DNA of 64,000 nucleotides from an uncultured Faecalibacterium sp. (lineage in GTDB: Bacteria > Bacillota > Clostridia > Oscillospirales > Ruminococcaceae). The translations under genes were made by a program, and so were the position numbers. Positions within the stretch are counted from its first letter, which is position 1. Each line of letters starts with the position of its first letter. Location of the stretch: positions 124,001-188,000 of the forward strand of contig CAKSWU010000001.1 of NCBI GenBank assembly GCA_934513205.1, given 5' to 3'. Positions 42,672-51,179 of this stretch are shown here, piece by piece. The notes beneath the pieces were generated by a model that saw nothing but the letters and a program-made list of their open reading frames with translations, was not told the origin of the DNA and ran no database searches.

Positions 42672-43652
42672 TCAGTTCCCGGCCGCCTGATCGACCGTAA
42701 TTCCTGCCGCCTTATAATATGCGGCTGCACCCGCATGGAACGGGATACCAACGCCCTCTACCGCGTCCTGTTCCGCATCCAGTGGGATCCCCAGCTGCTC
42801 TTCCAGCCCTTCCCGGCTGCTGAACAGCAGTTCTGTCAGCTTCTGTACCTGCTTTGCCGGCAGTTCATCACTGGCCAGTAAAACGGCTTTCACGCCTACG
42901 GTCTGCACATCTTCGGTCTGGCCGAAGTAGGTGCCTGCCGGCAGCGTGACCATGCTGTAGGCACTGTACGTGCTTATCAGGCGCTGTGCCGCTGCACCGT
43001 CCACATTCAGCAGACGGATGCCGCACTCCCCTGCCAGCTCAGCCAGCACCGGGCTTGGTGCGCCCGCCGTGATAAAGACAGCGTCGATCTTTCCCGCTTT
43101 CAGCTGAGCCTCCGCATCCTCATAGTTCAGGTTCACCATGCTCACCAGTTTGTCATTCAGGCCATAGGCCGATAAGATCTGCATCGCGTTCTGCTCTGAA
43201 CCGGACTCCTCCGCGCCGATGCTCACTGTTTTGCCTTGCAGATCCTCAACGGTTCGGATCTTTGAGTCTGCCCGCACCACCACCTGACAGGTCTCGGTGT
43301 ACAGCGCCGCCACGGCACCAAAACCGCGGCTCTCCTCCTCGTTGGCAAAGATGCCGGTCTGGTCATAGGCGTCCTGCGCAAGGTCTGCCTGTGCAATCGC
43401 CAGCTGCAGGTATTCGCCGGTCAGCAGCCGCAGGTTCGCAGCCGAACCCGCTGTGGTTTTTAGTTCTACAGTACCGTTATCTGTCTCGTTTTCCAGCGCA
43501 GCGAACCGCTCGCCGAATTCCCGATAGACACCGCCTTCGCCCGCCGCCCCGAAGCGCAGCCGCCTGACATTCTCAGCAGACGAGCATCCGTTCAGCAGAA
43601 CTGCTGCCAGCAGAATGCCTGCCAGTGCCGCCGCGAGCCATTTCTTTTTCAA
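42672..43652 (-). CDS. TAXI family solute-binding lipoprotein
   Basis: 326 residues. Signal sequence AAALAGILLAAVLLNGC with lipobox cysteine near 23, then the TAXI fold: LRFGAAGEGGVYREFGERFA, LKTTAGSAANLRLLTGEYLQ and VQTVGVKAVLLASDELP. TAXI proteins normally feed TRAP permeases; no TRAP permease gene is nearby and a GltS-type symporter follows instead. A Thermus TAXI protein binds glutamate, so glutamate is the favoured ligand. TTG at 43652 is chosen because GAGGAG lies 8 nt upstream; in-frame GTG codons closer to that site are less likely. Confidence 0.85.
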   Translation of the reverse strand: MKKKWLAAALAGILLAAVLLNGCSSAENVRRLRFGAAGEGGVYREFGERFAALENETDNGTVELKTTAGSAANLRLLTGEYLQLAIAQADLAQDAYDQTGIFANEEESRGFGAVAALYTETCQVVVRADSKIRTVEDLQGKTVSIGAEESGSEQNAMQILSAYGLNDKLVSMVNLNYEDAEAQLKAGKIDAVFITAGAPSPVLAELAGECGIRLLNVDGAAAQRLISTYSAYSMVTLPAGTYFGQTEDVQTVGVKAVLLASDELPAKQVQKLTELLFSSREGLEEQLGIPLDAEQDAVEGVGIPFHAGAAAYYKAAGITVDQAAGN

Positions 43653-43744
43653 GATCACCACTCCTCTTCCTGCCGCCGCAGTGCGGCAGAACTTTTACCC
43701 TAAATTATACGCATATTGCGGATGAAATGCAATCACCTATATTC

Positions 43745-44065
43745 TTACCCTCCGAAGAGCCCGAAGAAGCTGGTATGGGTCACCCCCAGCACAAGGAACA
43801 GTGCAATGAGCGCAAACAGCACACCGATGATGATATCCATCTGGTGGACTGTCAGAGGGAATTTGTCATAGAGCTTTTCTTTGGGGTTTACAAAGTTCTT
43901 GTCGCCGTTGTCAAGCAGGGACCGCTTGCCCTCCTCAAAGTCGGTCTTTTGCTGGGCCAGCTCCTGCTGCTCCTGCGCAAGCTGGGCTTCCCGGGCGGCA
44001 AGCGCTGCCTCGCGCCGTGCCAGCTCTGCCTCGCGCTGTTCCGGGGTCTGATTCTCCTGTGCCAT
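43745..44065 (-). CDS. Coiled-coil membrane protein of unknown function
   Basis: 106 residues. Residues 5-50 are a charged coiled coil (REAELARREAALAAREAQ, then QEQQELAQQKTDFEEG), followed by a linker and one strong transmembrane helix (IIIGVLFALIALFLVLGV) with a Gly/Phe tail. Probably tail-anchored with the coil in the cytoplasm. No family is recognised. It stands alone between the TAXI and sugar-transporter groups; ATG follows AGGAGG. Confidence 0.7.
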   Translation of the reverse strand: MAQENQTPEQREAELARREAALAAREAQLAQEQQELAQQKTDFEEGKRSLLDNGDKNFVNPKEKLYDKFPLTVHQMDIIIGVLFALIALFLVLGVTHTSFFGLFGG

Positions 44066-44111
44066 AGCGCACCTCCTGTTTTTTCTTTTATGATATCATA
44101 CAATTGTGGAT

Positions 44112-44150
44112 AAAAAAAGTGGACCGCCCACCCAAAGGCAGACGGCCCAC
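44112..44150 (-). terminator. Terminator of the mgl operon
   Basis: GTGGGCCGTC pairs with GGCGGTCCAC on the minus strand, then seven T, 14 bp past mglC. Confidence 0.75.
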
Positions 44151-44163
44151 CGGAAAGAGTTTC

Positions 44164-45162
44164 TTACTTCTTTGCCAGATACTTGCGGATATCAATGGCG
44201 ACAGCCACAATGATGACAAGGCCCTGAACGATGTAAGTGTAGGAAGAGTTGACGTTCATGAACTGCAGAGCGACCTTCATCAGCTCAAAGACCAGAACGC
44301 CGACCAGAACGCCGGGCACGGTGCCGACGCCGCCGGTGGTGGAGACACCGCCGATGGTGCAGGCTGCGATGGCGTCCAGCTCATAGCCCATTGCGGTGTT
44401 GACAGATGCGCCGCCGGACTTTGCAGCCAGCAGGCAGCCGGCCAGACCGAACATGCAGGAGGCCAGAATGTAGATGCGGATCTTGGTAGCGTTGACGTTG
44501 ACACCTGCCACCTCAGCAGCAGCTTCGTTGCCGCCGATGGCGTACATATACTTGCCGTGGCGGGTCTTGTTATACAGGAACCAGAAGCAGACAGCCACGA
44601 TCAGGGCGATCCAGATCAGCACGGGGATGGCAAGGAAGGTGTCCTTTGCCAGTGCGGTGAAGTTGGAGTTCAGGGAGCCGATGGGGGTACCGCCGGTGTA
44701 CACCAGGCAGATACCGTAGACCACCTGCTGCATACCCAAGGTAGCAATGAAGGGCTGCACTTTCAGGTAGCTGACCACCAGACCGTTGCACAGACCCACG
44801 ATGGCGCAGATAGCAATGACCAGAACGAACACCAGCGGGGTGGAGATGGTGGGCATATTGGGGTAGAACTTGCCGGAAGCGCCTTCGGTCTGCGCAAAGA
44901 TGCAGGCCAGGCAGGCGGCAAAACCGGCCAGACGGCCAGCGGACAGGTCGTTACCGGTGGTGATCAGGCAGCCGGAAATGCCCAGCGCGATGATGTAGCG
45001 GATGGACACATTCTTGAACAGGTTGATCATGTTGGTGCCGGAGAAGAAGTTGGGGTGAATGATGCCAACGATCAGAGTGACGGCCAGCATCATTATGATA
45101 ATGGCGTTGTTGCTGAGCCACTTGCCCACAGCCTTGCCATTCAATTTTTTGGTAGCTTCCAC
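44164..45162 (-). CDS. mglC: Galactose/methyl-galactoside ABC transporter permease
   Basis: 332 residues with about ten hydrophobic helices of the RbsC/MglC class. Strong marks are ISGCLITTGNDLSAGRLAGF near 76, GLVVSYLKVQPFIATLGMQ near 128 and SGGASVNTAMGYELDAIAAC near 250, close to MglC proteins. It forms the dimeric channel for MglA. The start follows AAGGAGG, 18 bp after mglA. Galactose is the expected sugar, with related hexoses possible. Confidence 0.9.
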   Translation of the reverse strand: MEATKKLNGKAVGKWLSNNAIIIMMLAVTLIVGIIHPNFFSGTNMINLFKNVSIRYIIALGISGCLITTGNDLSAGRLAGFAACLACIFAQTEGASGKFYPNMPTISTPLVFVLVIAICAIVGLCNGLVVSYLKVQPFIATLGMQQVVYGICLVYTGGTPIGSLNSNFTALAKDTFLAIPVLIWIALIVAVCFWFLYNKTRHGKYMYAIGGNEAAAEVAGVNVNATKIRIYILASCMFGLAGCLLAAKSGGASVNTAMGYELDAIAACTIGGVSTTGGVGTVPGVLVGVLVFELMKVALQFMNVNSSYTYIVQGLVIIVAVAIDIRKYLAKK

Positions 45163-45180
45163 GATAGACAGCCTCCTTAA

Positions 45181-46722
45181 TTACTGATTTGCCGCAGCTG
45201 CGTCAGGTGCGGTCTCGAACTGAGTGGCCAGAGCCATGATGTTCTCCTGCGTTGCATCCTTGCCGTCAATAAAGCCGGTGATGCGGCCATCGCACATGAC
45301 CATGACACGGTTGGACATACCAATGATCTCGCTCATTTCCGAGGAGATCATGATAATGCTCTTGCCCTGCTTGGCCAGATCAGCGATGATGCAGTAAATT
45401 TCGTACTTTGCACCGACGTCGATGCCGCGGGTGGGCTCGTCCAGAATCAGCACGTCGGGGTTGTTGGCAAGCCAGCGGGCGATCAGAACCTTCTGCTGGT
45501 TACCACCGGAAAGGCTCTTGATCTGGGTCTTGGGGCTGGGCACTTTGATGGCCATCTTCTCTTTGTTTGTCGCCACCAGATCCAGGATTTTTTTGTTGTC
45601 CAGCATGATGGGGCCCTTGCGCAGAGCGTCCAGAGAAGCAATGGAGATGTTGTCGGCTACGCTCAGCACACCCATGATACCGGTGGCGCGGCGGTCCTCG
45701 GTCAGCAGAGCCACGCTCTTGCGGATGGCGTCACGGGGCTGTTTGATGGTAACTTCCTCACCCTTGATCCACACCTTACCGGAGGTATGGGCACGCAGGC
45801 CGAAGATGCCTTCCATCAGCTCTGTACGCTGTGCGCCCACCAGACCGGCAACGCCCAGAATCTCGCCCTTTTTCAGCTCAAAGCTGCAATGACGGAAGGA
45901 GCGGGGATGGATGGAGGTAAAGTCCTCCACCTTCATCATGACCTCGTCCGAGGGCGCGTTCTCCAGCGGGGGGAACAGGTTAGACAGCTCACGGCCGACC
46001 ATCTTTGCAATGATCTCTTCCTTGGTCATGTTGGCAACGTCCCACTTGCCGATGTACTGGCCATCGCGCATGATGGTGACCTCGTCCGCGATGACCTTGA
46101 TCTCGTCCATCTTATGGCTGATGTAGACCAGAGCAACGCCCTGCTCCTTCAGCTCCCGCATGATGCGGAACAGGCTCTCGACCTCGTTTGCGGTCAGAGA
46201 GGAGGTGGGCTCGTCCAGGATCAGCACCTTGCAGTTTGCGGAAACCGCCTTTGCAATTTCCACCATCTGCATCTGTGCGATGCTCAGGGAACCCAGCTTT
46301 GCATGGGGATTGATGTCCAGCTTCAGCTTTTTCAGCAGTTCCTCGGTATCCTTGTACATTTTGGAGTGATCCACCACCGTGACAGGGCCGTACTTCTTGG
46401 TGGGGTAGCGCCCCAGCCAGATATTCTCGGCCACAGTACGGGCGGGAATGGGCTGCAGCTCCTGATGGACCATGGCAATGCCGCGGTCCAGCGCATCCAG
46501 CGGGGTGGGGATGGTAACTTTCTGGCCTTCGTATTCGATCTCGCCCTCGTCCATCTTGTAAATGCCGAACATGCATTTCATCAGAGTGGACTTACCGGCG
46601 CCGTTTTCACCCATCAGAGCCATGACTTTGCCGGGACGGAGCTCCAGCTGTGCATGATCCAGGGCTTTGACACCGGGGAAGGTCTTGACCACGCCTTTCA
46701 TTACCAGACGGTATTCTGACAT
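45181..46722 (-). CDS. mglA: Galactose/methyl-galactoside ABC transporter ATPase
   Basis: 513 residues with two fused ABC domains. Domain 1 has Walker A GENGAGKST near 39 and Walker B VLILDEPTSSL near 165; domain 2 has the good signature LSGGNQQKVLIARWL near 408 and VLILDEPTRGIDVGAKYEI near 430, with a degenerate Walker A (GLVGAQRTELM). This asymmetry is normal for the MglA/RbsA class. It energises import through MglC. ATG follows GGAGG. A hairpin between mglB and mglA probably lowers its expression relative to the binding protein. Confidence 0.9.
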   Translation of the reverse strand: MSEYRLVMKGVVKTFPGVKALDHAQLELRPGKVMALMGENGAGKSTLMKCMFGIYKMDEGEIEYEGQKVTIPTPLDALDRGIAMVHQELQPIPARTVAENIWLGRYPTKKYGPVTVVDHSKMYKDTEELLKKLKLDINPHAKLGSLSIAQMQMVEIAKAVSANCKVLILDEPTSSLTANEVESLFRIMRELKEQGVALVYISHKMDEIKVIADEVTIMRDGQYIGKWDVANMTKEEIIAKMVGRELSNLFPPLENAPSDEVMMKVEDFTSIHPRSFRHCSFELKKGEILGVAGLVGAQRTELMEGIFGLRAHTSGKVWIKGEEVTIKQPRDAIRKSVALLTEDRRATGIMGVLSVADNISIASLDALRKGPIMLDNKKILDLVATNKEKMAIKVPSPKTQIKSLSGGNQQKVLIARWLANNPDVLILDEPTRGIDVGAKYEIYCIIADLAKQGKSIIMISSEMSEIIGMSNRVMVMCDGRITGFIDGKDATQENIMALATQFETAPDAAAANQ

Positions 46723-46776
46723 TCCGCAAAAGCCTCCTTTTTGTTTGTTGACAGGCGGCAGGTAGACTAAAATAAG

Positions 46777-46812
46777 GCGCGTGCGCGGAGAAAATTTCTC
46801 GCACGCACGCGC
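46777..46812 (-). terminator. Attenuator hairpin between mglB and mglA
   Basis: GCGCGTGCG/CGCACGCGC stem with an inner GAGAAA/TTTCTC helix; on the minus strand it is followed by TTATTTT. It would give more mglB than mglAC transcript. Confidence 0.65.
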
Positions 46813-46880
46813 TTTTTAGCTTTCGTTCAAGCCGTTAAGGCCTGCTGCGCACCTTGCATTGGTTCCGGGAAACTTTGGTC

Positions 46881-47924
46881 TTACTTCAGGTACTGAGAAG
46901 CGTTGTCCTTGGTCACCTTGACGTAGTCGACCCAGTAGTACTTCTCAACATCCTTGCCCTCAACGAACAGCTTGGTAGCCTCGGCAGCCTTGGTAGCCTG
47001 ACCAACGTCGTCGTTCAGAACGGTACCGGTCATATTGCCGTCCAGAACGTCCTGAACAGCCTCTGCCAGAGCATCGACGCCGACCAGATAGATGTCCTTG
47101 CCGACGGTGCGGCCGGCCTGCTGGATGGACTGCAGAGCGCCCAGTGCCATTGCGTCGTTGTTGCAGAAGACGACTTCGATCTTATCGCCGTACTGAGACA
47201 GAGCGTTTGCAACGTCCTGCTGAGCGGTGGTCTGATCCCAGTTGTCCAGGTACTCGTACAGGCACTCAACTTCCTTGCCGGCATCGGTCAGAGCCTTGAT
47301 GGAGTACTCGGTGCGGTACTGAGCATCGATGTTCTCGGGGTCGCCCTTGCACATGATGTAGGTGACCTTGCCATCGCCGTTGATATCGCCCTGAGTCTCG
47401 GTCTCGAGGATCAGCTCGCCCTGATAAGTACCGGACTGACGAGCGTCAGCGCCAACGTAGCAGCACTTGCCCTTGTAGGAATCCAGAACGCTCTCCTCGG
47501 GCTCACGGTTGATGAACACGATGGGAGTGCCGGAGGGAGAAACGGTGTCAACGATGGTCTGAGCGGAAGTGGTCTGGACAGGGTTGATGATCAGCACGTC
47601 CACACCCTGCTGCAGGAAGGTGTTGATCTGCTCGGTCTGGGTGTTCTGGTCGTTCTTGCCGTCCATGATGGTGACGGAGTAGCCCATATCCTTCAGGTAG
47701 CCTTCCAGATCAGCACGGTACAGGGTCATGAAGTTATCAGCAAACTGATAGATGCACACGCCGACGGTAGCGGAGCCGTTGGTGGCAGCAGCGGAAGCAG
47801 CAGTGGAAGAAGCAACGCTGGAAGCAGCGGTGCTGGAGGAAGAGCCGCCGCAGGCGGTCATGGCAGCGGCAGCGCCAACAACAGCAGAAGCCTTCAGGAA
47901 GTCACGGCGAGAAATCATTTTCAT
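46881..47924 (-). CDS. mglB: Galactose-type sugar-binding lipoprotein
   Basis: 347 residues. The N-terminus has a perfect twin-arginine-like SRRDFLKASA, a hydrophobic run, lipobox AMTAC (Cys near 25) and a Ser/Ala linker. The periplasmic-binding type 1 fold follows: VGVCIYQFADNFMTLYRADL near 50, DVLIINPVQTTSAQTIVDTV near 112 and VVFCNNDAMALGALQSIQQA near 250, close to MglB. A DGNG loop (DINGDGKVTYIM) resembles the calcium site of galactose-binding protein. It is exported, lipid-anchored and delivers sugar to MglAC. ATG follows AAGGAG. Confidence 0.9.
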   Translation of the reverse strand: MKMISRRDFLKASAVVGAAAAMTACGGSSSSTAASSVASSTAASAAATNGSATVGVCIYQFADNFMTLYRADLEGYLKDMGYSVTIMDGKNDQNTQTEQINTFLQQGVDVLIINPVQTTSAQTIVDTVSPSGTPIVFINREPEESVLDSYKGKCCYVGADARQSGTYQGELILETETQGDINGDGKVTYIMCKGDPENIDAQYRTEYSIKALTDAGKEVECLYEYLDNWDQTTAQQDVANALSQYGDKIEVVFCNNDAMALGALQSIQQAGRTVGKDIYLVGVDALAEAVQDVLDGNMTGTVLNDDVGQATKAAEATKLFVEGKDVEKYYWVDYVKVTKDNASQYLK

Positions 47925-48002
47925 AATACTTGTTCTCCTTCAATTCGTATCTCAGCATCGTTACCGGAGCATTTTTTGCATGCTCCCGTAAATCCTGTAC
48001 GT

Positions 48003-48031
48003 ATTATACCCTTGTTTCCTGTCCGGTTCAA
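48003..48031 (-). promoter_or_regulatory. Promoter of the mgl operon
   Basis: TTGAAC, 17 nt, TATAAT on the minus strand, 79 bp before mglB. The leader holds a small hairpin (GGAGCA/TGCTCC). The AT-rich stretch 48032-48300 shows no gene. Confidence 0.8.
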
Positions 48032-48310
48032 GAGAACAATTCCACAAGATTGATACATTTCTTTTGTGCTGTTTCAACAAATAGTTTTTTACGCCGACAG
48101 TTTCTTTTCGCGAAGTATCACAATTTTTCATATTCATGCAACCTTCGGATAAATGTGACAGTGCCCATTTCATTTCTTTCAAAATTATTACAAAATGTTG
48201 CATCGTTCGTTTTGAGGTCATTTTTTGTTCATGTATATTTTGAAAGATTTTTTCAGAGATGTCACACGCTCTCTCCGGGCAGAAAATACCGCTGCAAAAC
48301 GCCTCCTGCA

Positions 48311-48399
48311 AAAAAAGAGACAGGCCCCTCTCCCCTTGCGGTCGACCCCCGCACCGGGTGTCCGGTAGGGGGCCGACCGCAGCAGGGCCGCCTGTCTCA
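48311..48399 (-). terminator. Large terminator of the amino acid ABC operon
   Basis: Nested inverted repeats GAGACAGG/CCTGTCTC and GCGGTCGACCCCC/GGGGGCCGACCGC, followed on the minus strand by seven T. Confidence 0.8.
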
Positions 48400-48433
48400 T
48401 TTTCTGTCATTCTGTTTTCTGCTGCGTTCCCGC

Positions 48434-49261
48434 TCAGTTCTCCGAAGAGATATCCTGCCCGAAATACTTCTCGCCGAGAGTTTTCAAGGTGCCATCGGCG
48501 CGCAGCTCCTCAATGGCGGTGTTCAGCGCGTCCAGATAGGCGGTGTCCTCGCTCTTGAGCACCGGGATGGCCACATGAGAAGCTTCGGCGGTCTGTGCCA
48601 CCAGCTTGAAATCTGCCTCCGGGTGGACGTTGAGATAGTCGTAGAAGGAAACGTCGGCGTTCAGGGTGGCGTCAATGCGGCCGGCGGTCAGCAGCTGGAT
48701 GGTCTCTTCCAGCGTGTCGATGCCCTGCACGGTAGCGCCGTAGCTCTCTGCCAGTTCCATATAAGTAGAAGCCAGACTGTTGGCGGTGGTCTTGCCCTTC
48801 AGGTCCTCAAAGCTGTGAATGTCCTCGTTGTCCTTGCGCACTGCCAGCGCCGTGTGGATGTAACCGTACGGCACGGTGAAGTCATAGGTCTTGGCCCGCT
48901 CCTCGGTCACCTCCACGCCGTTGCACACCATATCGTAGCGGCCCGCGTCCAGTCCGGCAAACAGGCTGTCCCAGTCGCTTTCCACATACTCCGGCTCCAC
49001 GCCCAGCTTTTCGGCAATGGCGCGGGATACCTCCACGTCGTAGCCCACCAGCGTGTCGGAGGCATCGTGGTAGCTCCACGGCTGCCATGCGCCCTCCAGC
49101 GCTACCACCAGCTTGCCGCTGTTCTGGATGCTGTCCAGCTTATTCAGCGTTGCGGAACTGGCAGTACTGGCGGCGGTGTTCTTGGAGGAGCAGCCGGTCA
49201 GGGTCAGCACCCCTGCGGCAGCCATGACGCTCATCAGAGAGATAAAGGTTCTGCGTTTCAT
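48434..49261 (-). CDS. Polar amino acid ABC transporter binding lipoprotein
   Basis: 275 residues. Signal sequence with lipobox LTGC (Cys near 24) and a Ser/Thr linker; then family 3 solute-binding protein marks: GKLVVALEGAWQPWSYHDA near 50, LVGYDVEVSRAIAEKLGV near 72, DSLFAGLDAGRYDMVCNGV near 98 and a C-terminal LGEKYFGQDIS. It delivers an amino acid, likely polar (cystine or glutamine type), to the permease encoded two genes upstream. ATG at 49261 follows AAGGAA. Confidence 0.9.
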   Translation of the reverse strand: MKRRTFISLMSVMAAAGVLTLTGCSSKNTAASTASSATLNKLDSIQNSGKLVVALEGAWQPWSYHDASDTLVGYDVEVSRAIAEKLGVEPEYVESDWDSLFAGLDAGRYDMVCNGVEVTEERAKTYDFTVPYGYIHTALAVRKDNEDIHSFEDLKGKTTANSLASTYMELAESYGATVQGIDTLEETIQLLTAGRIDATLNADVSFYDYLNVHPEADFKLVAQTAEASHVAIPVLKSEDTAYLDALNTAIEELRADGTLKTLGEKYFGQDISSEN

Positions 49262-49310
49262 AAGTAAAAATTCCTTTCTGTCGTGAAAAAACACAAAAAC
49301 AGGAGAGCGC

Positions 49311-50111
49311 TTATTCCGTGTGGGCGATCCTGCGCAGGAAGGCCCGGGTGCGCTCCTCCTTGGGGGAGGCAAAGAACTGCTGAGAGGGAGCCTGCTCCAC
49401 CACCACGCCGTTTTCCATGAACACGGTCTTGGAGGACACATTGCGGGCAAAGCCCATCTCGTGGGTGACCACCAGCATGGTCATGCCCTCCTCGGCCAGC
49501 TGCCGCATCACGCTGAGCACCTCGCCGGTCAGCTCCGGATCAAGGGCGCTGGTGGGCTCGTCAAAGTAGATGATCTCCGGGTCGGCGGCAAGGGCGCGGG
49601 CGATTGCCACCCGCTGCTGCTGCCCGCCGGAAAGCTGGCGGGGGTAGTAGTCGGCGCGGTCTGCCAGCCCCACTTTTTCCAGCATCTTCATACCAAGGGC
49701 ATCCGCCTGCGCTTTGGGCATTTTCCGGGCCGCGATGAGTCCTTCGGTCACATTCTGCAAGGCAGTCTTGTTGCGGAACAGGTTGTAGTTCTGGAACACG
49801 AAGGCGGTCTTTTTGCGCAGCCGGGCAATGTCGGCGCGGCTGGCATGGGCAAGGTCGAAGGTCTCGCCGTCAAAGGTCAGCTGTCCGGCATCGGCCGTTT
49901 CCAGAAAATTCAGGCAGCGCAGCAGGGTGGTCTTGCCGGAGCCGGACGGGCCAAGAATGGCCACCACATCGCCCTTTTCCACGGTCAGGTCCACGCCGCG
50001 CAGCACAGACAGCTCGCTGATGGCCTTCCGTGCACCGGGTCGGTGGAAAAGGCCGGGTTTTGCATAGGTGCGGAAGGTTTTTTGTACATTGCGGATCTCA
50101 AGCATTGCCAT
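49311..50111 (-). CDS. Polar amino acid ABC transporter ATPase
   Basis: 266 residues of the GlnQ/HisP group. Walker A GPSGSGKTTLLRCLNFLE near 55, Q-loop VFQNYNLFRNKTALQNV near 105, signature LSGGQQQRVAIARALA near 160, Walker B IIYFDEPTSALDPELTGEV near 180, and the switch His in VVTHEMGFARNVS. An insert near 15-30 (KPGLFHRPGARKA) is longer than in typical GlnQ. It starts with ATG behind GGAGG, 18 bp after the permease gene. Confidence 0.95.
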   Translation of the reverse strand: MAMLEIRNVQKTFRTYAKPGLFHRPGARKAISELSVLRGVDLTVEKGDVVAILGPSGSGKTTLLRCLNFLETADAGQLTFDGETFDLAHASRADIARLRKKTAFVFQNYNLFRNKTALQNVTEGLIAARKMPKAQADALGMKMLEKVGLADRADYYPRQLSGGQQQRVAIARALAADPEIIYFDEPTSALDPELTGEVLSVMRQLAEEGMTMLVVTHEMGFARNVSSKTVFMENGVVVEQAPSQQFFASPKEERTRAFLRRIAHTE

Positions 50112-50129
50112 CGGTACGCACCTCCTTTT

Positions 50130-50813
50130 TTACTGGAAGCCGCGGGCGTTGAGCTGACGTTCCAGCAGCGCCTGCAGCTTGGTGATGGCGGTACAGAACA
50201 GCAGGTACACCACCGCCACCTCACAGTAGATGGGCAGGAAGATGTAGGTGCGGGCAGCCACCCGCTGCCCCGCCATGAACAGCTCTGCCACCGTGATGTT
50301 GGAGGCCAGCGAAGTGTCCTTGATCATGCCGATAAAGGAGTTGGACAGCGCCGGCACCGCCGTGCGCAGTGCCTGCGGCAGCACGATGCGGCGCATGATC
50401 TGCCACCAGCTCATGCCCACGCAGTACCCTGCTTCCAGCTGTCCCTGCGGCACGCTTTCCAGCGCACCCCGCATGGTCTCGGCACAGTAAGCACCCTCGT
50501 TGATGGCAAAGGTGATGACCGCCGCCGGGAAGGCGTCCAGCATGATGCCCACGCCGGGCAGACCGTAAAAGACGATGAACAGCTGCACCAGAAGCGGGGT
50601 GCCCCGGATGACCCAGATGTAGAACCGGGCGATCTGCCGCAGCACCGGCACATTGGCGTACTGCACCAGCGCCACCGTCACCGCAAGGATCATGGCAAAA
50701 AAGAAGGAGAGAAGGGTCAGCGGGATGGTCATGGTCAGGCCTGCCGTCAGGATGCGGGGCAGCGCCTCCACCAGCACGCTGACCGTGCGGTTGGATAAAA
50801 GTGCTTCAAACAT
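50130..50813 (-). CDS. Polar amino acid ABC transporter permease
   Basis: 227 residues, HisMQ/GlnP type, with five predicted helices. The family core is VEALPRILTAGLTMTIPLTL near 15, FIVFYGLPGVGIMLDAFPAA near 85 and the coupling motif ESVPQGQLEAGYCVGMSWWQ near 120. It pairs as a homodimer with the downstream ATPase and binding protein (gene order permease, ATPase, binding protein). ATG follows GAGGAAA; the upstream in-frame codons contain the promoter. Confidence 0.9.
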   Translation of the reverse strand: MFEALLSNRTVSVLVEALPRILTAGLTMTIPLTLLSFFFAMILAVTVALVQYANVPVLRQIARFYIWVIRGTPLLVQLFIVFYGLPGVGIMLDAFPAAVITFAINEGAYCAETMRGALESVPQGQLEAGYCVGMSWWQIMRRIVLPQALRTAVPALSNSFIGMIKDTSLASNITVAELFMAGQRVAARTYIFLPIYCEVAVVYLLFCTAITKLQALLERQLNARGFQ

Positions 50814-50873
50814 CGTTTTTTCCTCAAAGCTAAAAAATGCACAAGGCGGCAAAGCTTTTGCCGACCAAAGCAG

Positions 50874-50902
50874 TATATACCTTAAAGTAGGGTCAAAGTC
50901 AA
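50874..50902 (-). promoter_or_regulatory. Promoter of the amino acid ABC operon
   Basis: TTGACT, 17 nt, TATATA on the minus strand. The spacer contains the imperfect dyad ACCCTACTTTAAGGT, a possible regulator site. Confidence 0.7.
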
Positions 50903-51048
50903 GAGACTGAATCACCAATCCCTACAAAACCTACCAGAATACTATAATAGCATGAAATGCCCTGCAGCGCAAACGGTTTGCACAAAACGTGTGATGTGAC
51001 CGAAAAATTACATGAACTTGTTAAATATTTGTGCAATGCGGCAGATGC

Positions 51049-51077
51049 TTGACGCTGTGGGTGCTTTCGTGTACAAT
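51049..51077 (+). promoter_or_regulatory. Promoter of gpsA
   Basis: TTGACG, 17 nt, TACAAT. The leader of about 95 nt is GC-rich and may fold, but no known element is recognised. Confidence 0.75.
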
Positions 51078-51179
51078 GGTCATAGTAGTGCGCAGGCGCG
51101 GGGCAACGGCTCGGCACGGCGCAAATCCACCGCCTGTGGGCAGGCCTCGCTGTGCGGTGCAAATGGAGGATACAATCAC

